Position numbers and translations under genes: made by a program. Of a stretch of DNA of 64,000 nucleotides, positions 41,898 to 50,036 are shown piece after piece. The notes under the pieces were generated by a model. It searched no databases. It was given only the letters and a program-made list of their open reading frames with translations, and was not told where the DNA came from. The first letter of the stretch is position 1. Each line of letters opens with the position of its first letter. The stretch comes from Undibacterium hunanense (GTDB lineage Bacteria > Pseudomonadota > Gammaproteobacteria > Burkholderiales > Burkholderiaceae_D): NCBI RefSeq assembly GCF_014284335.1, contig NZ_JACOGF010000003.1, forward strand, positions 1 through 64,000, given 5' to 3'.

Positions 41898-42281
41898 GTT
41901 TGAAAATAATCTCATCTGTACTTTGGTTTAATTCGTTGAATCTTACTACGCAGTGTGACTATATTTGGTTACTCAGTCATGAAATAAGGAAATCAGCACC
42001 TTGCTTTAATAACACAGAGCGCCATCGCACACTGCGTGCAACACCATACATAATACTGACACGTTCAAGCTTTGATGCTGACGCAAGCGCCAAAGATGCC
42101 AGATTATATAAAGTTTTTTGCAATTTACACCGATATAAGAGCAGGGCGCATCTGCCGACATCAAGATCAAGCATAAAAAAAAAGAGGCCGATCCCGTTTT
42201 GGGCAGCAGTGTGGATGCGTTTGTATGACGCCTGCGGTCGCTGAAGTATACAATGAGGCATTCAGCTATTTGGACACGCTA
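41898..42281. other. Intergenic, nothing recognised
   Basis: 384 bases between divergent patatin and lipocalin genes. Promoters are presumably here; no repeat or RNA signature noticed. Confidence 0.4.
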
Positions 42282-42839
42282 ATGAAGATAAGATTCATCC
42301 CTGCTTTATTGTTAGCACTGTGCGTGACCGCAAATGCCAGCGATATGCCCCAGTCTACGGGCATCAAGCCACTTGTTCCCATTACTGCTCTGGACGTTCC
42401 TCGCTATATGGGAACCTGGTACGAAATCGCGAAATTCAACAATCGCTTCCAAAAGAGATGCACCGGCTTTACCACGGCAACCTACTCTGCGATACCTGAT
42501 GGCAAAGTGCAGGTCATCAATCGCTGTCGGGCTGAAAATGGAGACTTGGTAGAAGCTATCGGCGTGGCCCGTCAGGTAGGTAATTCCAGTTCGCCCAAGC
42601 TGAAAGTACGTTTCGCCCCAGCGATCTTGTCCTTCCTTCCCATGGTGTGGGGCGATTATTGGGTCATTGACCTCGACCAAAATTACCAACTGGCCGCCGT
42701 CAGCGAAGGCACTCGCGAGTACCTCTGGATATTGTCACGCACAAAAAAAGTTGATCATGCAAAGTACGACGCCTTAATAGCTCGCCTGGCAGCACAGGGG
42801 CTTGATGTAAGCAAGCTGGTTTTGACTTGGCAAGAGTAA
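42282..42839 (+). CDS. blc: Lipocalin family protein (Blc-like)
   Basis: 185 aa from ATG 42282, with a signal peptide MKIRFIPALLLALCVTANAS lacking a lipobox cysteine. Lipocalin motif 1 is LDVPRYMGTWYEIAKFNNRF with the invariant GxW. YWVIDLDQNYQLAAVSEGTREYLWILSRT covers motifs 2-3. Blc-type lipocalins bind lysophospholipids or fatty acids. Here the missing lipobox suggests a soluble periplasmic form, unlike E. coli Blc. Confidence 0.88.
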   Translation: MKIRFIPALLLALCVTANASDMPQSTGIKPLVPITALDVPRYMGTWYEIAKFNNRFQKRCTGFTTATYSAIPDGKVQVINRCRAENGDLVEAIGVARQVGNSSSPKLKVRFAPAILSFLPMVWGDYWVIDLDQNYQLAAVSEGTREYLWILSRTKKVDHAKYDALIARLAAQGLDVSKLVLTWQE

Positions 42840-42872
42840 TTGCAAGCTGTTATTTCAAATTCCCTGCTCAGA

Positions 42873-42905
42873 AATTTGGCTAGGAGGGGAGTAGCGGATA
42901 CCGGA
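42873..42905 (+). repeat. Short repeat copy 1 (RGVADTGLY type)
   Basis: AATTTGGCTAGGAGGGGAGT followed by AGCGGATACCGGA. Read in frame it gives NLARRGVADTGLY, close to NLTSRGVVDTGLY in the methyltransferase gene at 44962-46059. Copies 2 and 3 lie at 45213-45247 and 54888-54915 in the opposite orientation. Confidence 0.5.
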
Positions 42906-42985
42906 TTGTACGAAACAGATTCAGCTGAAGAAAACAGGATCAGTTTCTCTTTCAAACTTTGCCGACTCAACCGGAATTCTGCTTA

Positions 42986-43243
42986 CTATTTTTCCGTTTG
43001 TTCTTTTCGCCTTTGTTGGGAAATGCTAAGCAGCGCATCACATATTCCAGCAAGCCCCCGATTGCTAGCAGTGTTTTGTGTTTCAAGGGGTAGAGCACGT
43101 CTTTGCTCGTCGCTTTCAGAAAGCCCAGTTTCATCATCGTCATAAGCGCCAATTTGATTATTGCGATTCGCTTCGCTCGCATGATACGCATCATTATTTG
43201 GATTCATGCTATCACTACGGTCATCATTTGAATTTCTGCCCAT
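42986..43243 (-). CDS. Hypothetical hydrophilic protein, 85 aa
   Basis: Starts MGRNSNDDRSDSMNPNNDAY; very acidic and Asn/Asp-rich, probably disordered, with a helical C-terminus (LAGICDALLSISQQRRKEQ). AAAGG sits 8 bases before the ATG. It lies 15 bases after the stop of the membrane protein gene on the same strand, so they are likely one operon. Function unknown. Confidence 0.5.
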   Translation of the reverse strand: MGRNSNDDRSDSMNPNNDAYHASEANRNNQIGAYDDDETGLSESDEQRRALPLETQNTASNRGLAGICDALLSISQQRRKEQTEK

Positions 43244-43258
43244 AATTTTACCTTTCGA

Positions 43259-43582
43259 TTACTTGTGATCGTGGATACACTTCAATCCGGCCTCTACATG
43301 CTCTGCCCAACCAGTTTTGTGCGTAGCAAACCATGCCTCTGTTTGCTCTTTCGTGACCCCGCAGTCAATCTCAATTTGTGCCTTTTTATCAGCGGCAAGC
43401 GCCGCATTAGATACGGCCCGTTGTTCAGGCGACTGGATCATTACTTGCAGCAGTGATACTGCGAAGGCGGTAACCGGAATGCCGACCAGTACAATCGCGA
43501 ATTTTGCCAATTTCCCCAAATTCTTGCAGATTGGAAGAAAGACAAAAATAAGAGGTATCCCAATTCCTAAAAAAATTATCAT
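43259..43582 (-). CDS. Hypothetical membrane protein, 107 aa
   Basis: Two N-terminal helices (MIIFLGIGIPLIFVFLPICK and FAIVLVGIPVTAFAVSLL) and a soluble tail with two cysteines (EIDCGVTKEQTEAW and GLKCIHDHK), probably disulfide-bonded outside. GGAAGAAAAT precedes the ATG. It is the last gene before the dif-like site. No family recognised. Confidence 0.55.
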   Translation of the reverse strand: MIIFLGIGIPLIFVFLPICKNLGKLAKFAIVLVGIPVTAFAVSLLQVMIQSPEQRAVSNAALAADKKAQIEIDCGVTKEQTEAWFATHKTGWAEHVEAGLKCIHDHK

Positions 43583-43754
43583 CTCTATTTTCTTCCTTTT
43601 GAATGTTTCTTGTCAGGTTGCTGCCTTTATTATCCGATACTTGAATGAGGATCGGCGAAATATCTAAGTTACTTCCCAACATGTATGTGATTTAGTTTCT
43701 AAGATGACTTAGGACTCGAATTAAGTATGTTCTTGGTACATTTGAAGTTCGATA

Positions 43755-43782
43755 TTTTCGCATAATTTATATTATGTAAAAT
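43755..43782 (+). other. dif-like XerC/XerD site, left prophage junction (attL)
   Basis: XerC arm TTTTCGCATAA (43755-43765), central TTTATA (43766-43771), XerD arm TTATGTAAAAT (43772-43782). It matches the E. coli dif pattern, with one base off in the XerD arm. The same centre recurs at 52153-52158 with a perfect XerD arm, as expected when a filamentous phage inserts at dif. Confidence 0.85.
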
Positions 43783-43808
43783 TAGCTCTGCAAGCCGCGG
43801 CAATGAAA

Positions 43809-44087
43809 CTAAGAAAAACGGCCGCGACAATAATGGCAAGAATTACCTTTTTTACAGGTCAACCGGCAACAAGCTAAATAATCTAATATTTCTCTTTTTG
43901 GAACGCCTGCTAAAAGCAGGCGTTTTTTTTCGGCCTGAATTAATCGGTATGCCCTGCGTCTTGGTGCATCGCCGTAGCGCCATTTGCGGCTGTTTCTAAC
44001 GGTCCAATAATGTGACCTGATCGCATCTAAAGCACGTTGTTTTTCTGCGACGGATAAGGATTCAAACGGGAAAAGCTCTAACTGCAT
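43809..44087 (-). CDS. Hypothetical prophage protein with Cys cluster, 92 aa
   Basis: Starts MQLELFPFESLSVAEKQRAL and is strongly basic in the middle (RNSRKWRYGDAPRRRAYRLI). The end has CCRLTCKKGNSCHYCRG, a probable zinc-binding cluster. Possible nucleic-acid-binding accessory protein of the prophage. It is the leftmost prophage gene. No family recognised. Confidence 0.55.
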   Translation of the reverse strand: MQLELFPFESLSVAEKQRALDAIRSHYWTVRNSRKWRYGDAPRRRAYRLIQAEKKRLLLAGVPKREILDYLACCRLTCKKGNSCHYCRGRFS

Positions 44088-44239
44088 GTCGTTGCATCAA
44101 GGGCAAGTAAATTGCAAATGATACAAGGCATTGACGGTCTTTGTCTTGCAGTGTCGTGGCCGCTTGTGTTTGGTCAAGTTTGGGAAAATGCCGGCACGGC
44201 CTGCCCGCTAAAAATCCGGATACCGTGCGGGCTGCCGCT

Positions 44240-44728
44240 TCAACGGTTCCGTCTCCGATGCCGCAAGGGTTTTTTAGTGGTGTCAAAATCGCCGGATATT
44301 TTGCCCCGCTTGGCGTGGCCGCTTGTACGCCTAGAGGTGCGTCCGAATATGATTCGGTTGCTGATAGTCAACAGAACATAGGACACAATCAGAGCCGAAA
44401 AAATGACATAACTAGACAGGAAAAAATAATCTACTTGGTTTGAATGCCCTGGCCGCGCCGCTTTCAGCAACTGACCAAAATCAAAAGCAGGCGTAGGCAC
44501 ACTTACTTCAATCCATTCCACTGGCAACTTGACTCTAATGATGTCATCGTCTGAGTATTTTTTATTAGTCAGGACAAACATCTTCGGATAAGTTTGCCAG
44601 TCAATAACTGGCAACCGATTAACAGGAGGCTTAACCTCTGAAACCGGAGCCAGTCGTTGTAACTCGTAATCAAGGCAAGCTTTGCGAGCGTCACCTGTGA
44701 ATTGCGTAAAACATTCTTCGAGCGTCAT
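44240..44728 (-). CDS. Hypothetical prophage membrane protein, 162 aa
   Basis: Starts MTLEECFTQFTGDARKACLD, has a Pro-rich middle, one membrane helix (YFFLSSYVIFSALIVSYVLL) and a very basic tail (SRRTSGHAKRGKISG). Its start overlaps a GTTAC-AC-GTAAC palindrome of the prophage operator family just upstream, so it seems to be separately regulated. Function unknown. Confidence 0.55.
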   Translation of the reverse strand: MTLEECFTQFTGDARKACLDYELQRLAPVSEVKPPVNRLPVIDWQTYPKMFVLTNKKYSDDDIIRVKLPVEWIEVSVPTPAFDFGQLLKAARPGHSNQVDYFFLSSYVIFSALIVSYVLLTISNRIIFGRTSRRTSGHAKRGKISGDFDTTKKPLRHRRRNR

Positions 44729-44739
44729 CTAATTAATCG

Positions 44740-44751
44740 TTACACGTAACA
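44740..44751. promoter_or_regulatory. Prophage palindrome GTTAC-AC-GTAAC
   Basis: A perfect dyad 11 bases upstream of the 44728 start. One of a family of five dyads in the prophage with CGTTA/TAACG-like arms. Confidence 0.55.
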
Positions 44752-44902
44752 TTTAATAGACGAAACGATAAGGCATATATTGCCTGTGAGTCAATTTAAA
44801 GGAAAGTCTAAAAAATAGACCGATAGCTAAAATCTATTTGACTTTTCTGTAAATGTGTTTTTTAAGTCTAGGCAATTATCATGCCATATATTTTAAATAG
44901 AT

Positions 44903-44922
44903 AAATACTATTTGAAGTATTT
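44903..44922 (-). terminator. AT-rich hairpin after methyltransferase gene
   Basis: AAATACT (44903-44909), 6-base loop, AGTATTT (44916-44922), 40 bases beyond the stop of the 44962 gene on its strand. A weak terminator is possible. Confidence 0.4.
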
Positions 44923-44961
44923 TATATTTTGTGAATATTTGTTTTTGTGAGGTGTGCCATA

Positions 44962-46059
44962 TCAAATCAAACGCGGAATGAAACGATACGGGACATCGCG
45001 CATATATGTCAAATATTGTGGGTCTGTAGCTGATAGGTGCCGTTCCTCAGTGATAGCACGTTGCGCATAAACCCATGACCACACAGCCAGCGCGACAAGC
45101 TGGAAAACATACGGCTTGCCTGCGATGGCGTTCTGATAGGCCGCACCACCCGCAAATATCCACCATGCAAGATTTTTGCAGACATAGGCCGGATGTCTGA
45201 CATAAGCATAAAGTCCAGTGTCTACTACTCCCCTACTCGTCAAATTGCTGGCTTTGAAGCCCAGCGAGACGGAGGCAGAAGCATAGCCAACCAGGAGAAG
45301 GAAGGCGATGCCGTTTAACACCATGTGCAAGCTCTCTGCTGCCGGTATTGGCTGGACATACTCAGGAACGACCGTGGGCAGGAAGTTGGAGAATGCGCTG
45401 TTAAATGGCGGATAGCACATCAAGCAGAAGAACCAGCCAGACATCGTGTAATCAACGCTCTTAACTTCGCTGCCGTCACGCTCAGTGAGGTAGCCGAACA
45501 GAAACGGTAGTACATCCATTAGGTAGACATAGGCCAGTGCAATTTTCAGGGCGAAGTGTGTGAGGTCCGGTAAAAACTTGGCCTTGTAGTATTCGTCCAT
45601 GTAAAACCACTTGTACAGATCCACCGTTAAATAGTTCACGTCACGGACGTGGCTAAGGAATGCATTGATGATGAAAGGCACGAAGAAAAATTTCACGGCA
45701 TAGAGCAAAGCCTCCTGCTTTTCAGCATGGCTGATGTCACCGGAACGGCACAAGGTCTTAAAAATGCCCATTAACGCGTTAAATGGCTTGCTGTGCTGTT
45801 CGTTCAGTCTGAAGGCAATAAATGCGGAATAGACCAGATAGAAGCCGTATAGACCCCATAACAGACCCGGCGTTGTGATGGTGTAAGGCCATTTGTAGCC
45901 GTCTATCTGCGGTTGCCAGCCTACAGAATAATAGCCAGTGTGAAACTTGCTCAATGCTGTGTAGAAGTGCAAGCACATGAAAGCCATGATCACGGACACA
46001 AAGTAATTTTGTGCGATGGCCAGATAGTTACGTTCGTTCGATATCGTCATTGTGTTCAT
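44962..46059 (-). CDS. Isoprenylcysteine carboxylmethyltransferase-like membrane protein (prophage cargo)
   Basis: 365 aa, polytopic with about eight helices. The C-terminal catalytic block SNLTSRGVVDTGLYAYVRHP then AYVCKNLAWWIFAGG, and the end RAITEERHLSATDPQYLTYM, are the SAM-binding signature of the ICMT/NnrU-like methyltransferase superfamily (RHPxY and EER). The N-terminal ~200 residues with six helices are larger than usual for this family. It follows the Zot gene by 3 bases, so it is in the phage operon but not a known virion gene; probably cargo that alters the host envelope or lipid. Confidence 0.75.
   Translation of the reverse strand: MNTMTISNERNYLAIAQNYFVSVIMAFMCLHFYTALSKFHTGYYSVGWQPQIDGYKWPYTITTPGLLWGLYGFYLVYSAFIAFRLNEQHSKPFNALMGIFKTLCRSGDISHAEKQEALLYAVKFFFVPFIINAFLSHVRDVNYLTVDLYKWFYMDEYYKAKFLPDLTHFALKIALAYVYLMDVLPFLFGYLTERDGSEVKSVDYTMSGWFFCLMCYPPFNSAFSNFLPTVVPEYVQPIPAAESLHMVLNGIAFLLLVGYASASVSLGFKASNLTSRGVVDTGLYAYVRHPAYVCKNLAWWIFAGGAAYQNAIAGKPYVFQLVALAVWSWVYAQRAITEERHLSATDPQYLTYMRDVPYRFIPRLI
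45213..45247 (-). repeat. Short repeat copy 2, inside methyltransferase gene
   Basis: Contains ACTACTCCCCTACTC then N and TCAAATT; 22 of 23 bases equal to copy 3 at 54888-54915. In the coding frame it specifies NLTSRGVVDT. Confidence 0.6.
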
Positions 46060-46062
46060 GGT

Positions 46063-47223
46063 TCAACCTCCAATTTTTTGAGAGCCAGCATCAACGGCTG
46101 TTGTTGCTTGTCTTTGTACTTTGATGTCAGTGAAAGAGATAACGCGCTGCCTTGGTGCTTCATTGGCCAGAGAATCTGGTGGACGCAGACGGCCAGCCAC
46201 ACGGGCATCGGCAACTTGCAAATTCCTGTCTTTGTCGTCGTCAAGCTTCTTTTTTCCGGCCACGTCGAAATCTTCAAACCAGCCATGTTTTACTATCTGC
46301 TCACAGGTGGCTTGTGGCATTTCAATAGGCGTAGCCTGTTGCGTGTAGCACCTACAACCACGGCTTTTTGATGTGACACAGCCAGCTGGAACAGGTGCAA
46401 CTGTAGGCGTGGTGATTTCATCGTATTTGGGCGAGGTGTGCGGCAGACCTTCAACGCGAGGCGTGTTTTCATAGGCGAATTGCTTGGCATCTTCCATCGC
46501 ATCACGATAGGAAACTTTGCTTCCTTTGCCTGTTGATACGCCTGCAGGTGAGTTGCTCTCCTGTGTTTTCTTACCGGTTTCTATCTGTTCAGCTTGCACA
46601 GCACCTTTTTGCTTGTCGGTGAAATTCTTCATGTATAGAAAGGCACCGATGATTAAAATCGGTAAGGCAATCAGCAAGTAAACACGCATGGGAATATTGC
46701 GTTTTACGGTGTGCGTCTCAGCGCTTTTGTAATACGAGTACGCTTCTTTGTCGTACTTCCACTGGTGCTTAATTGAGTCTGTGCGCCCTGTCTGCTTGTC
46801 ACAATTGTCCTTCGCACTGGCCCATTCGTGAATGGTGGCGCGTTCAGTTCCAAAGGTCCGGACCACGTGCATGTGCTTGCCTACGAGCCTGCGTATGGCC
46901 GAATCGGCTAGCAAGGGATGCTGTGTAATAAGGACGATATCGACACCTTGGTGACGGTGCGTTTCAAGCTTGGAAACGTGTTCTGGCACGTCCTTGCCTA
47001 TCGTTCTTGGTCTGAATACGCGTTGGCATTCGTCAATAACGATGATGGAATTCTTTGGGCATTCAAACCATTTTTCAGGTTCGATTTCTTGCCACGGTAA
47101 TACCAGATCATTGACGCCGGAATAGTAGACTGGCCGATTGTCTTTTTCTGCCCAGGCTTTGACATAGGACAGGGCGTAGAGTGTCTTACCGTTGCCAGGT
47201 AAGCCGGTAATGAGCGTAATCAT
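46063..47223 (-). CDS. zot: Zot-like filamentous phage assembly ATPase (pI)
   Basis: 386 aa. Walker A GLPGNGKT (residues 7-14) and Walker B IIVIDECQ (Asp64, Glu65) lie in a Zot domain of ~170 residues. A single membrane helix follows at ~181-198 (VYLLIALPILIIGAFLYM), then a periplasmic Pro/Lys-rich part with VTSKSRGCRCYTQQATPIEM. pI/Zot proteins power virion extrusion through the envelope together with a secretin. Length is usual. Directly upstream of the methyltransferase gene and downstream of the ribbon-helix-helix gene. Confidence 0.9.
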   Translation of the reverse strand: MITLITGLPGNGKTLYALSYVKAWAEKDNRPVYYSGVNDLVLPWQEIEPEKWFECPKNSIIVIDECQRVFRPRTIGKDVPEHVSKLETHRHQGVDIVLITQHPLLADSAIRRLVGKHMHVVRTFGTERATIHEWASAKDNCDKQTGRTDSIKHQWKYDKEAYSYYKSAETHTVKRNIPMRVYLLIALPILIIGAFLYMKNFTDKQKGAVQAEQIETGKKTQESNSPAGVSTGKGSKVSYRDAMEDAKQFAYENTPRVEGLPHTSPKYDEITTPTVAPVPAGCVTSKSRGCRCYTQQATPIEMPQATCEQIVKHGWFEDFDVAGKKKLDDDKDRNLQVADARVAGRLRPPDSLANEAPRQRVISFTDIKVQRQATTAVDAGSQKIGG

Positions 47224-47224
47224 T

Positions 47225-47422
47225 TCAACGTTTCCTTAGTAGCTGGGAGCGAATGAGTTTTTCGATAATCTGGGATTTGGTCACATTCTTGAACTTTAAA
47301 AATTCCTCAAACTGCTGATGCAAATCCGCTGGTATTTGCACGCATAGTGTTTTGAGGTTTTTACGTTCACGGAATGCCTTAACTCGCTCAGCATCGTTTT
47401 CATATTGTTTGGCTCTAGGCAT
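47225..47422 (-). CDS. Ribbon-helix-helix DNA-binding protein (prophage)
   Basis: 65 aa, basic. LKTLCVQIPADLHQQFEEFLK is the beta-strand plus helix of an Arc/CopG-like fold, then NVTKSQIIEKLIRSQLLRKR is the second helix. Such proteins bind DNA as dimers or tetramers. It lies one base from the zot gene, and its own start is preceded by an 8-4-8 dyad. A candidate binder of the prophage palindromes. Confidence 0.7.
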   Translation of the reverse strand: MPRAKQYENDAERVKAFRERKNLKTLCVQIPADLHQQFEEFLKFKNVTKSQIIEKLIRSQLLRKR

Positions 47423-47433
47423 GTCATTCCTTG

Positions 47434-47453
47434 AATCGTTACATTTAACGATT
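47434..47453. promoter_or_regulatory. Prophage palindrome AATCGTTA-N4-TAACGATT
   Basis: A perfect 8-4-8 dyad 11 bases upstream of the ribbon-helix-helix gene start. The best-formed member of the palindrome family, so autoregulation is plausible. Confidence 0.65.
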
Positions 47454-47461
47454 AGCGCAAA

Positions 47462-47761
47462 TCACTTTTTAATCACCATCTTAGTGATGGCACCAGAGCC
47501 TGACTTGATCGCCATGGCAGCAGCAAAAGCCGATACGATCATGGACAATGCTTTGTCTATCCAGAGCCATTGAACAAAGGAACCAATCTCGCCACCCATG
47601 CCGCCATAGGCATTTTTCATAGTCATGACGATAGAGTCTGTCCCGACCGTTACGCCCTTATAGGTGACGTAAGAGATACCCAGAGCGATCAAGACGCGAC
47701 CGACCAGTGAACCGAGAATAGAAGCGAATGCGCCCCATAGCGCCGCAATAAGAAATGGCAT
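47462..47761 (-). CDS. Minor coat protein pVI-like (DUF2523)
   Basis: 99 aa with three hydrophobic segments (FLIAALWGAFASILGSLVGR, VLIALGISYVTYKGVTVG and ALSMIVSAFAAAMAIKSGSG). This is the pattern of DUF2523 proteins, which sit between the adhesin and Zot genes of filamentous phages and correspond to pVI at the virion tip. The start is one base after the pIII-like gene's stop. Confidence 0.8.
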   Translation of the reverse strand: MPFLIAALWGAFASILGSLVGRVLIALGISYVTYKGVTVGTDSIVMTMKNAYGGMGGEIGSFVQWLWIDKALSMIVSAFAAAMAIKSGSGAITKMVIKK

Positions 47762-47762
47762 A

Positions 47763-49232
47763 TCAAAGGTCCCTTAAAATGGTGCCGGAGACCATCTTGT
47801 AACTGACGATTCCAGCAATGAGCATAATTGCGTACCTGAGCATGACCAAGTAATCGCAGACTTTGGAAAGAGGAATAGTCACGGACTTACCCATGACATC
47901 AATGGTCTTATCGCTGAAGCATTCACCAGAACCACCCCACCCGTCAGCCCTTACATCTTTGGATACATCGACCTCAGAGGCACGATCAGCTGACGGTAGC
48001 TTGTCTCGCATTGGGTCATCGCCGGAGAGCAGCTTTTTACCGTATTGATAGTTAGGGTCTTTTTCGTCGTGGTCTTCGCAATATTGCTGTCGTTGTTTCT
48101 GGAGGATGGCACAGGTAATAGCGTCACCGTCACAAGTTGTTTCGGCACAGTTACCGGATACAGTGCTGTTTTTGCAGATGTTGAGCGTAGGATTCTTGGT
48201 GCAAAAATCGTCTTTCTTGTCGTCACCTGTTCCACCGCTTGCAGTGCCACCGCTTGTGGTTTGGCCGGATGTTTGACCATTATTTCCGTTGTTGCCGTTG
48301 TTGCCACTATTTCCATTGTTTCCGTTATTACCGTTGTTCCCATTATTGCCAGTGTTGCCGCCACCGTTGTTTGAGCTTCCACTTGTAGCACCGCTCACTG
48401 TGTCACCTGACGAATTTCCACCATTGTTACCAGTGTTACCGCTGGTATTCGCACTACCACCACCATTATTTCCGCTAGAAGGGGTACTTCCACTACTGCC
48501 AGTGGTAGCGCCAGAAGTTTGCGAGCTAGAAGACGTATCACCACTGCTTGGCTGAGCTGGCACAGTGCCACTGCCTGCTGTTTGGCCTGTACTTGCATCG
48601 CCAGTGTGTGTACCCCCGCCCCCTTCACTAGTGCCGCCGCTACTAGGCGTAGTGCCCGAGCTTGGCGTGCCTGAAGGTGTGCTACTTGAGGATGTATTTC
48701 CATCCCCTTTTTGGTCCTGTTCACACTGCCCTGTTTGAACGTTGCGCGTTGATCCCGTTGGGCATGGTCCCTTAGAGCGGCACTGATTCAAGACTGCGAT
48801 ATAGTCTTCTCCAGCGTTGCAGGTTTTGGGTGTTTCGCAGTTATCCGAATTTTCAGGAAAATGCTGTTGCCCAGGTGAGCATTGTTTTCTGCATTGATTG
48901 GTTCCGTAGGGATCATAACCATCAACACATCCATCTGGCATCTTCGTGAAACGCCAAACCGGGTACCAAGCCTGATCCTTCTGATCATAGCCACACATAC
49001 CTGTATAAATTGTGCCATTAGCGTCATTTTCCAGATTTTTTACTGAATAGACGCGCTGAGCGGTACTAAAACCTGAACAAACGCCATATGGGTCAGAGAC
49101 AATTCCATAAGGCGTAGCCCAAAGTGCGCCAACATTGCCCAAAGCCATTGACGTGTTCGAAATTACGATTAAGAAAACAAAAGCCAGAAGGCACCGCAAA
49201 TAGCGATCAATACTATTAAGCCCATTTTTCAT
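47763..49232 (-). CDS. pIII-like attachment protein, TspB type
   Basis: About 489 aa from ATG 49232. That start is preferred over 49277, which would lie inside the upstream terminator. Signal peptide (LLAFVFLIVISNTSMALG), a Cys-rich N-terminal domain (~50-150), a long Gly/Ser/Thr/Asn-rich linker (~160-330) with NNGN repeats, a second Cys-rich domain and a C-terminal helix (LVMLRYAIMLIAGIVSYKMV). The layout equals pIII of filamentous phage and TspB-like proteins: receptor binding at the virion tip and release from the membrane. The linker explains the low-complexity DNA at 48250-48650. Confidence 0.85.
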   Translation of the reverse strand: MKNGLNSIDRYLRCLLAFVFLIVISNTSMALGNVGALWATPYGIVSDPYGVCSGFSTAQRVYSVKNLENDANGTIYTGMCGYDQKDQAWYPVWRFTKMPDGCVDGYDPYGTNQCRKQCSPGQQHFPENSDNCETPKTCNAGEDYIAVLNQCRSKGPCPTGSTRNVQTGQCEQDQKGDGNTSSSSTPSGTPSSGTTPSSGGTSEGGGGTHTGDASTGQTAGSGTVPAQPSSGDTSSSSQTSGATTGSSGSTPSSGNNGGGSANTSGNTGNNGGNSSGDTVSGATSGSSNNGGGNTGNNGNNGNNGNNGNSGNNGNNGNNGQTSGQTTSGGTASGGTGDDKKDDFCTKNPTLNICKNSTVSGNCAETTCDGDAITCAILQKQRQQYCEDHDEKDPNYQYGKKLLSGDDPMRDKLPSADRASEVDVSKDVRADGWGGSGECFSDKTIDVMGKSVTIPLSKVCDYLVMLRYAIMLIAGIVSYKMVSGTILRDL

Positions 49233-49249
49233 ATCCAGTCCCGTTAACG

Positions 49250-49275
49250 AAAAAAGCGGGAGCCGAAGCCCCCGC
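49250..49275 (-). terminator. Central terminator after major coat gene
   Basis: On the minus strand GCGGGGGC-TTCG-GCTCCCGC (49256-49275 region) is followed by six Ts. It lies 15 bases after the coat gene stop, the same place as the strong gene VIII terminator of Ff phages. Confidence 0.85.
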
Positions 49276-49289
49276 ACTTACGGCAAGTA

Positions 49290-49490
49290 TTACAGTGCGC
49301 GAGCAACCCACTTGAATACTTTTGTGCCGACGATCACCACCAGTACAGCAGCACCGACGACAGCAACGGCAGAGCCTGCCTCTGTCAATGCGGATGTGAC
49401 AGCGGTCGTATCGATGGCTGCATTTGCAGCACCGGAAACAGCAGCAACACCAGCAGCAACGCCGAGAGCGATTTTTTTATTCAGTTTCAT
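49290..49490 (-). CDS. Major coat protein (pVIII-like)
   Basis: 66 aa. Signal peptide MKLNKKIALGVAAGVAAVSG ending ANA, then a 42-residue mature protein: an acidic/neutral N-terminus (AIDTTAVTSALTEAGSAVA), a hydrophobic helix (VVGAAVLVVIVGTKVF) and a basic end (KWVARAL) that contacts the ssDNA. Size and charge distribution are those of filamentous phage major coat proteins. Confidence 0.9.
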   Translation of the reverse strand: MKLNKKIALGVAAGVAAVSGAANAAIDTTAVTSALTEAGSAVAVVGAAVLVVIVGTKVFKWVARAL

Positions 49491-49728
49491 GATGTGTACT
49501 TTCAGAAATAACCTTCGCTACTTGTTTAAATCCCCAAGCGACTGCCCATAATCCACAGACGTACATAGATATTTCTGTCCCTTGAGCAGGAGTTAAAGCG
49601 GTGAGCGAATTACCCGCCTCGGCCCCTGTTTGCAGCACGTATTCGCACTGCTGCAAATCTGGTTGTGTGTCAGGGACGAGCTTGTAAGACCCGTCAGCCT
49701 GTGGCACCAGTTGCACGCACTTAGCCAT
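49477..49728 (-). CDS. Small prophage membrane protein, possible minor coat
   Basis: 83 aa: soluble N-terminus with two cysteines (MAKCVQLVPQADG, LQQCEYVLQTG) and one C-terminal helix (EISMYVCGLWAVAWGFKQVA). It overlaps the ssDNA-binding gene by 8 bases and the coat gene by 14 bases, as small coat genes VII/IX do in Ff phages. Position suggests a pVII/pIX counterpart; sequence similarity is not clear. Confidence 0.7.
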   Translation of the reverse strand: MAKCVQLVPQADGSYKLVPDTQPDLQQCEYVLQTGAEAGNSLTALTPAQGTEISMYVCGLWAVAWGFKQVAKVISESTHHETE

Positions 49729-50035
49729 TTGCAGCGGCTTTTTCGCGTGCGGCTTCTTGGCGCATTGGCTTGATGCCTGTCACTAATTGCGTGGACACCT
49801 TGCCATTTGACTCCATGAGAATGTCAATCTCAGCAAGGAATGGAAACGGGATATGTTTGATGCCGTCAACGACTGCAGAATTAGTGCATTTCAGTTCCTG
49901 AGTACAGACACCCCATGAGGTTTCGCCCTTGAGATCGACATCGGTAAAAATCTTGCCGCTGTCCATGTCTTTGCCATCGATGTTGCCCTTAAAAATCTTT
50001 GCGCCACGGATGGTGACGCGTGCTTTAATTTCCAT
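49721..50035 (-). CDS. ssDNA-binding protein (gene V-like)
   Basis: 104 aa, beta-rich (MEIKARVTIRGAKIFKGNID, DVDLKGETSWGVCTQELKC, FPFLAEIDILMESNGKVS). The position, one base after rep and before the coat genes, and the size fit the inovirus ssDNA-binding protein that coats the plus strand and represses replication gene translation. Confidence 0.7.
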   Translation of the reverse strand: MEIKARVTIRGAKIFKGNIDGKDMDSGKIFTDVDLKGETSWGVCTQELKCTNSAVVDGIKHIPFPFLAEIDILMESNGKVSTQLVTGIKPMRQEAAREKAAANG

Positions 50036-50036
50036 T

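Noticed and set aside
44062-44286. A 74-codon minus ORF between prophage genes
   Set aside because: It overlaps genes on both sides, has no ribosome site and no recognised domain.
48289-48555. A Leu/Pro-rich ORF (MLPLLPLFPLFPLLPLF)
   Set aside because: It is the complement of the Gly/Asn/Ser-rich linker of the pIII-like protein; the apparent repeats are due to that low-complexity coding sequence.
48250-48650. Tandem short repeats that could suggest a CRISPR or minisatellite
   Set aside because: They are degenerate AAT/GGT-type codon repeats encoding the phage adhesin linker. There are no fixed-length spacers.
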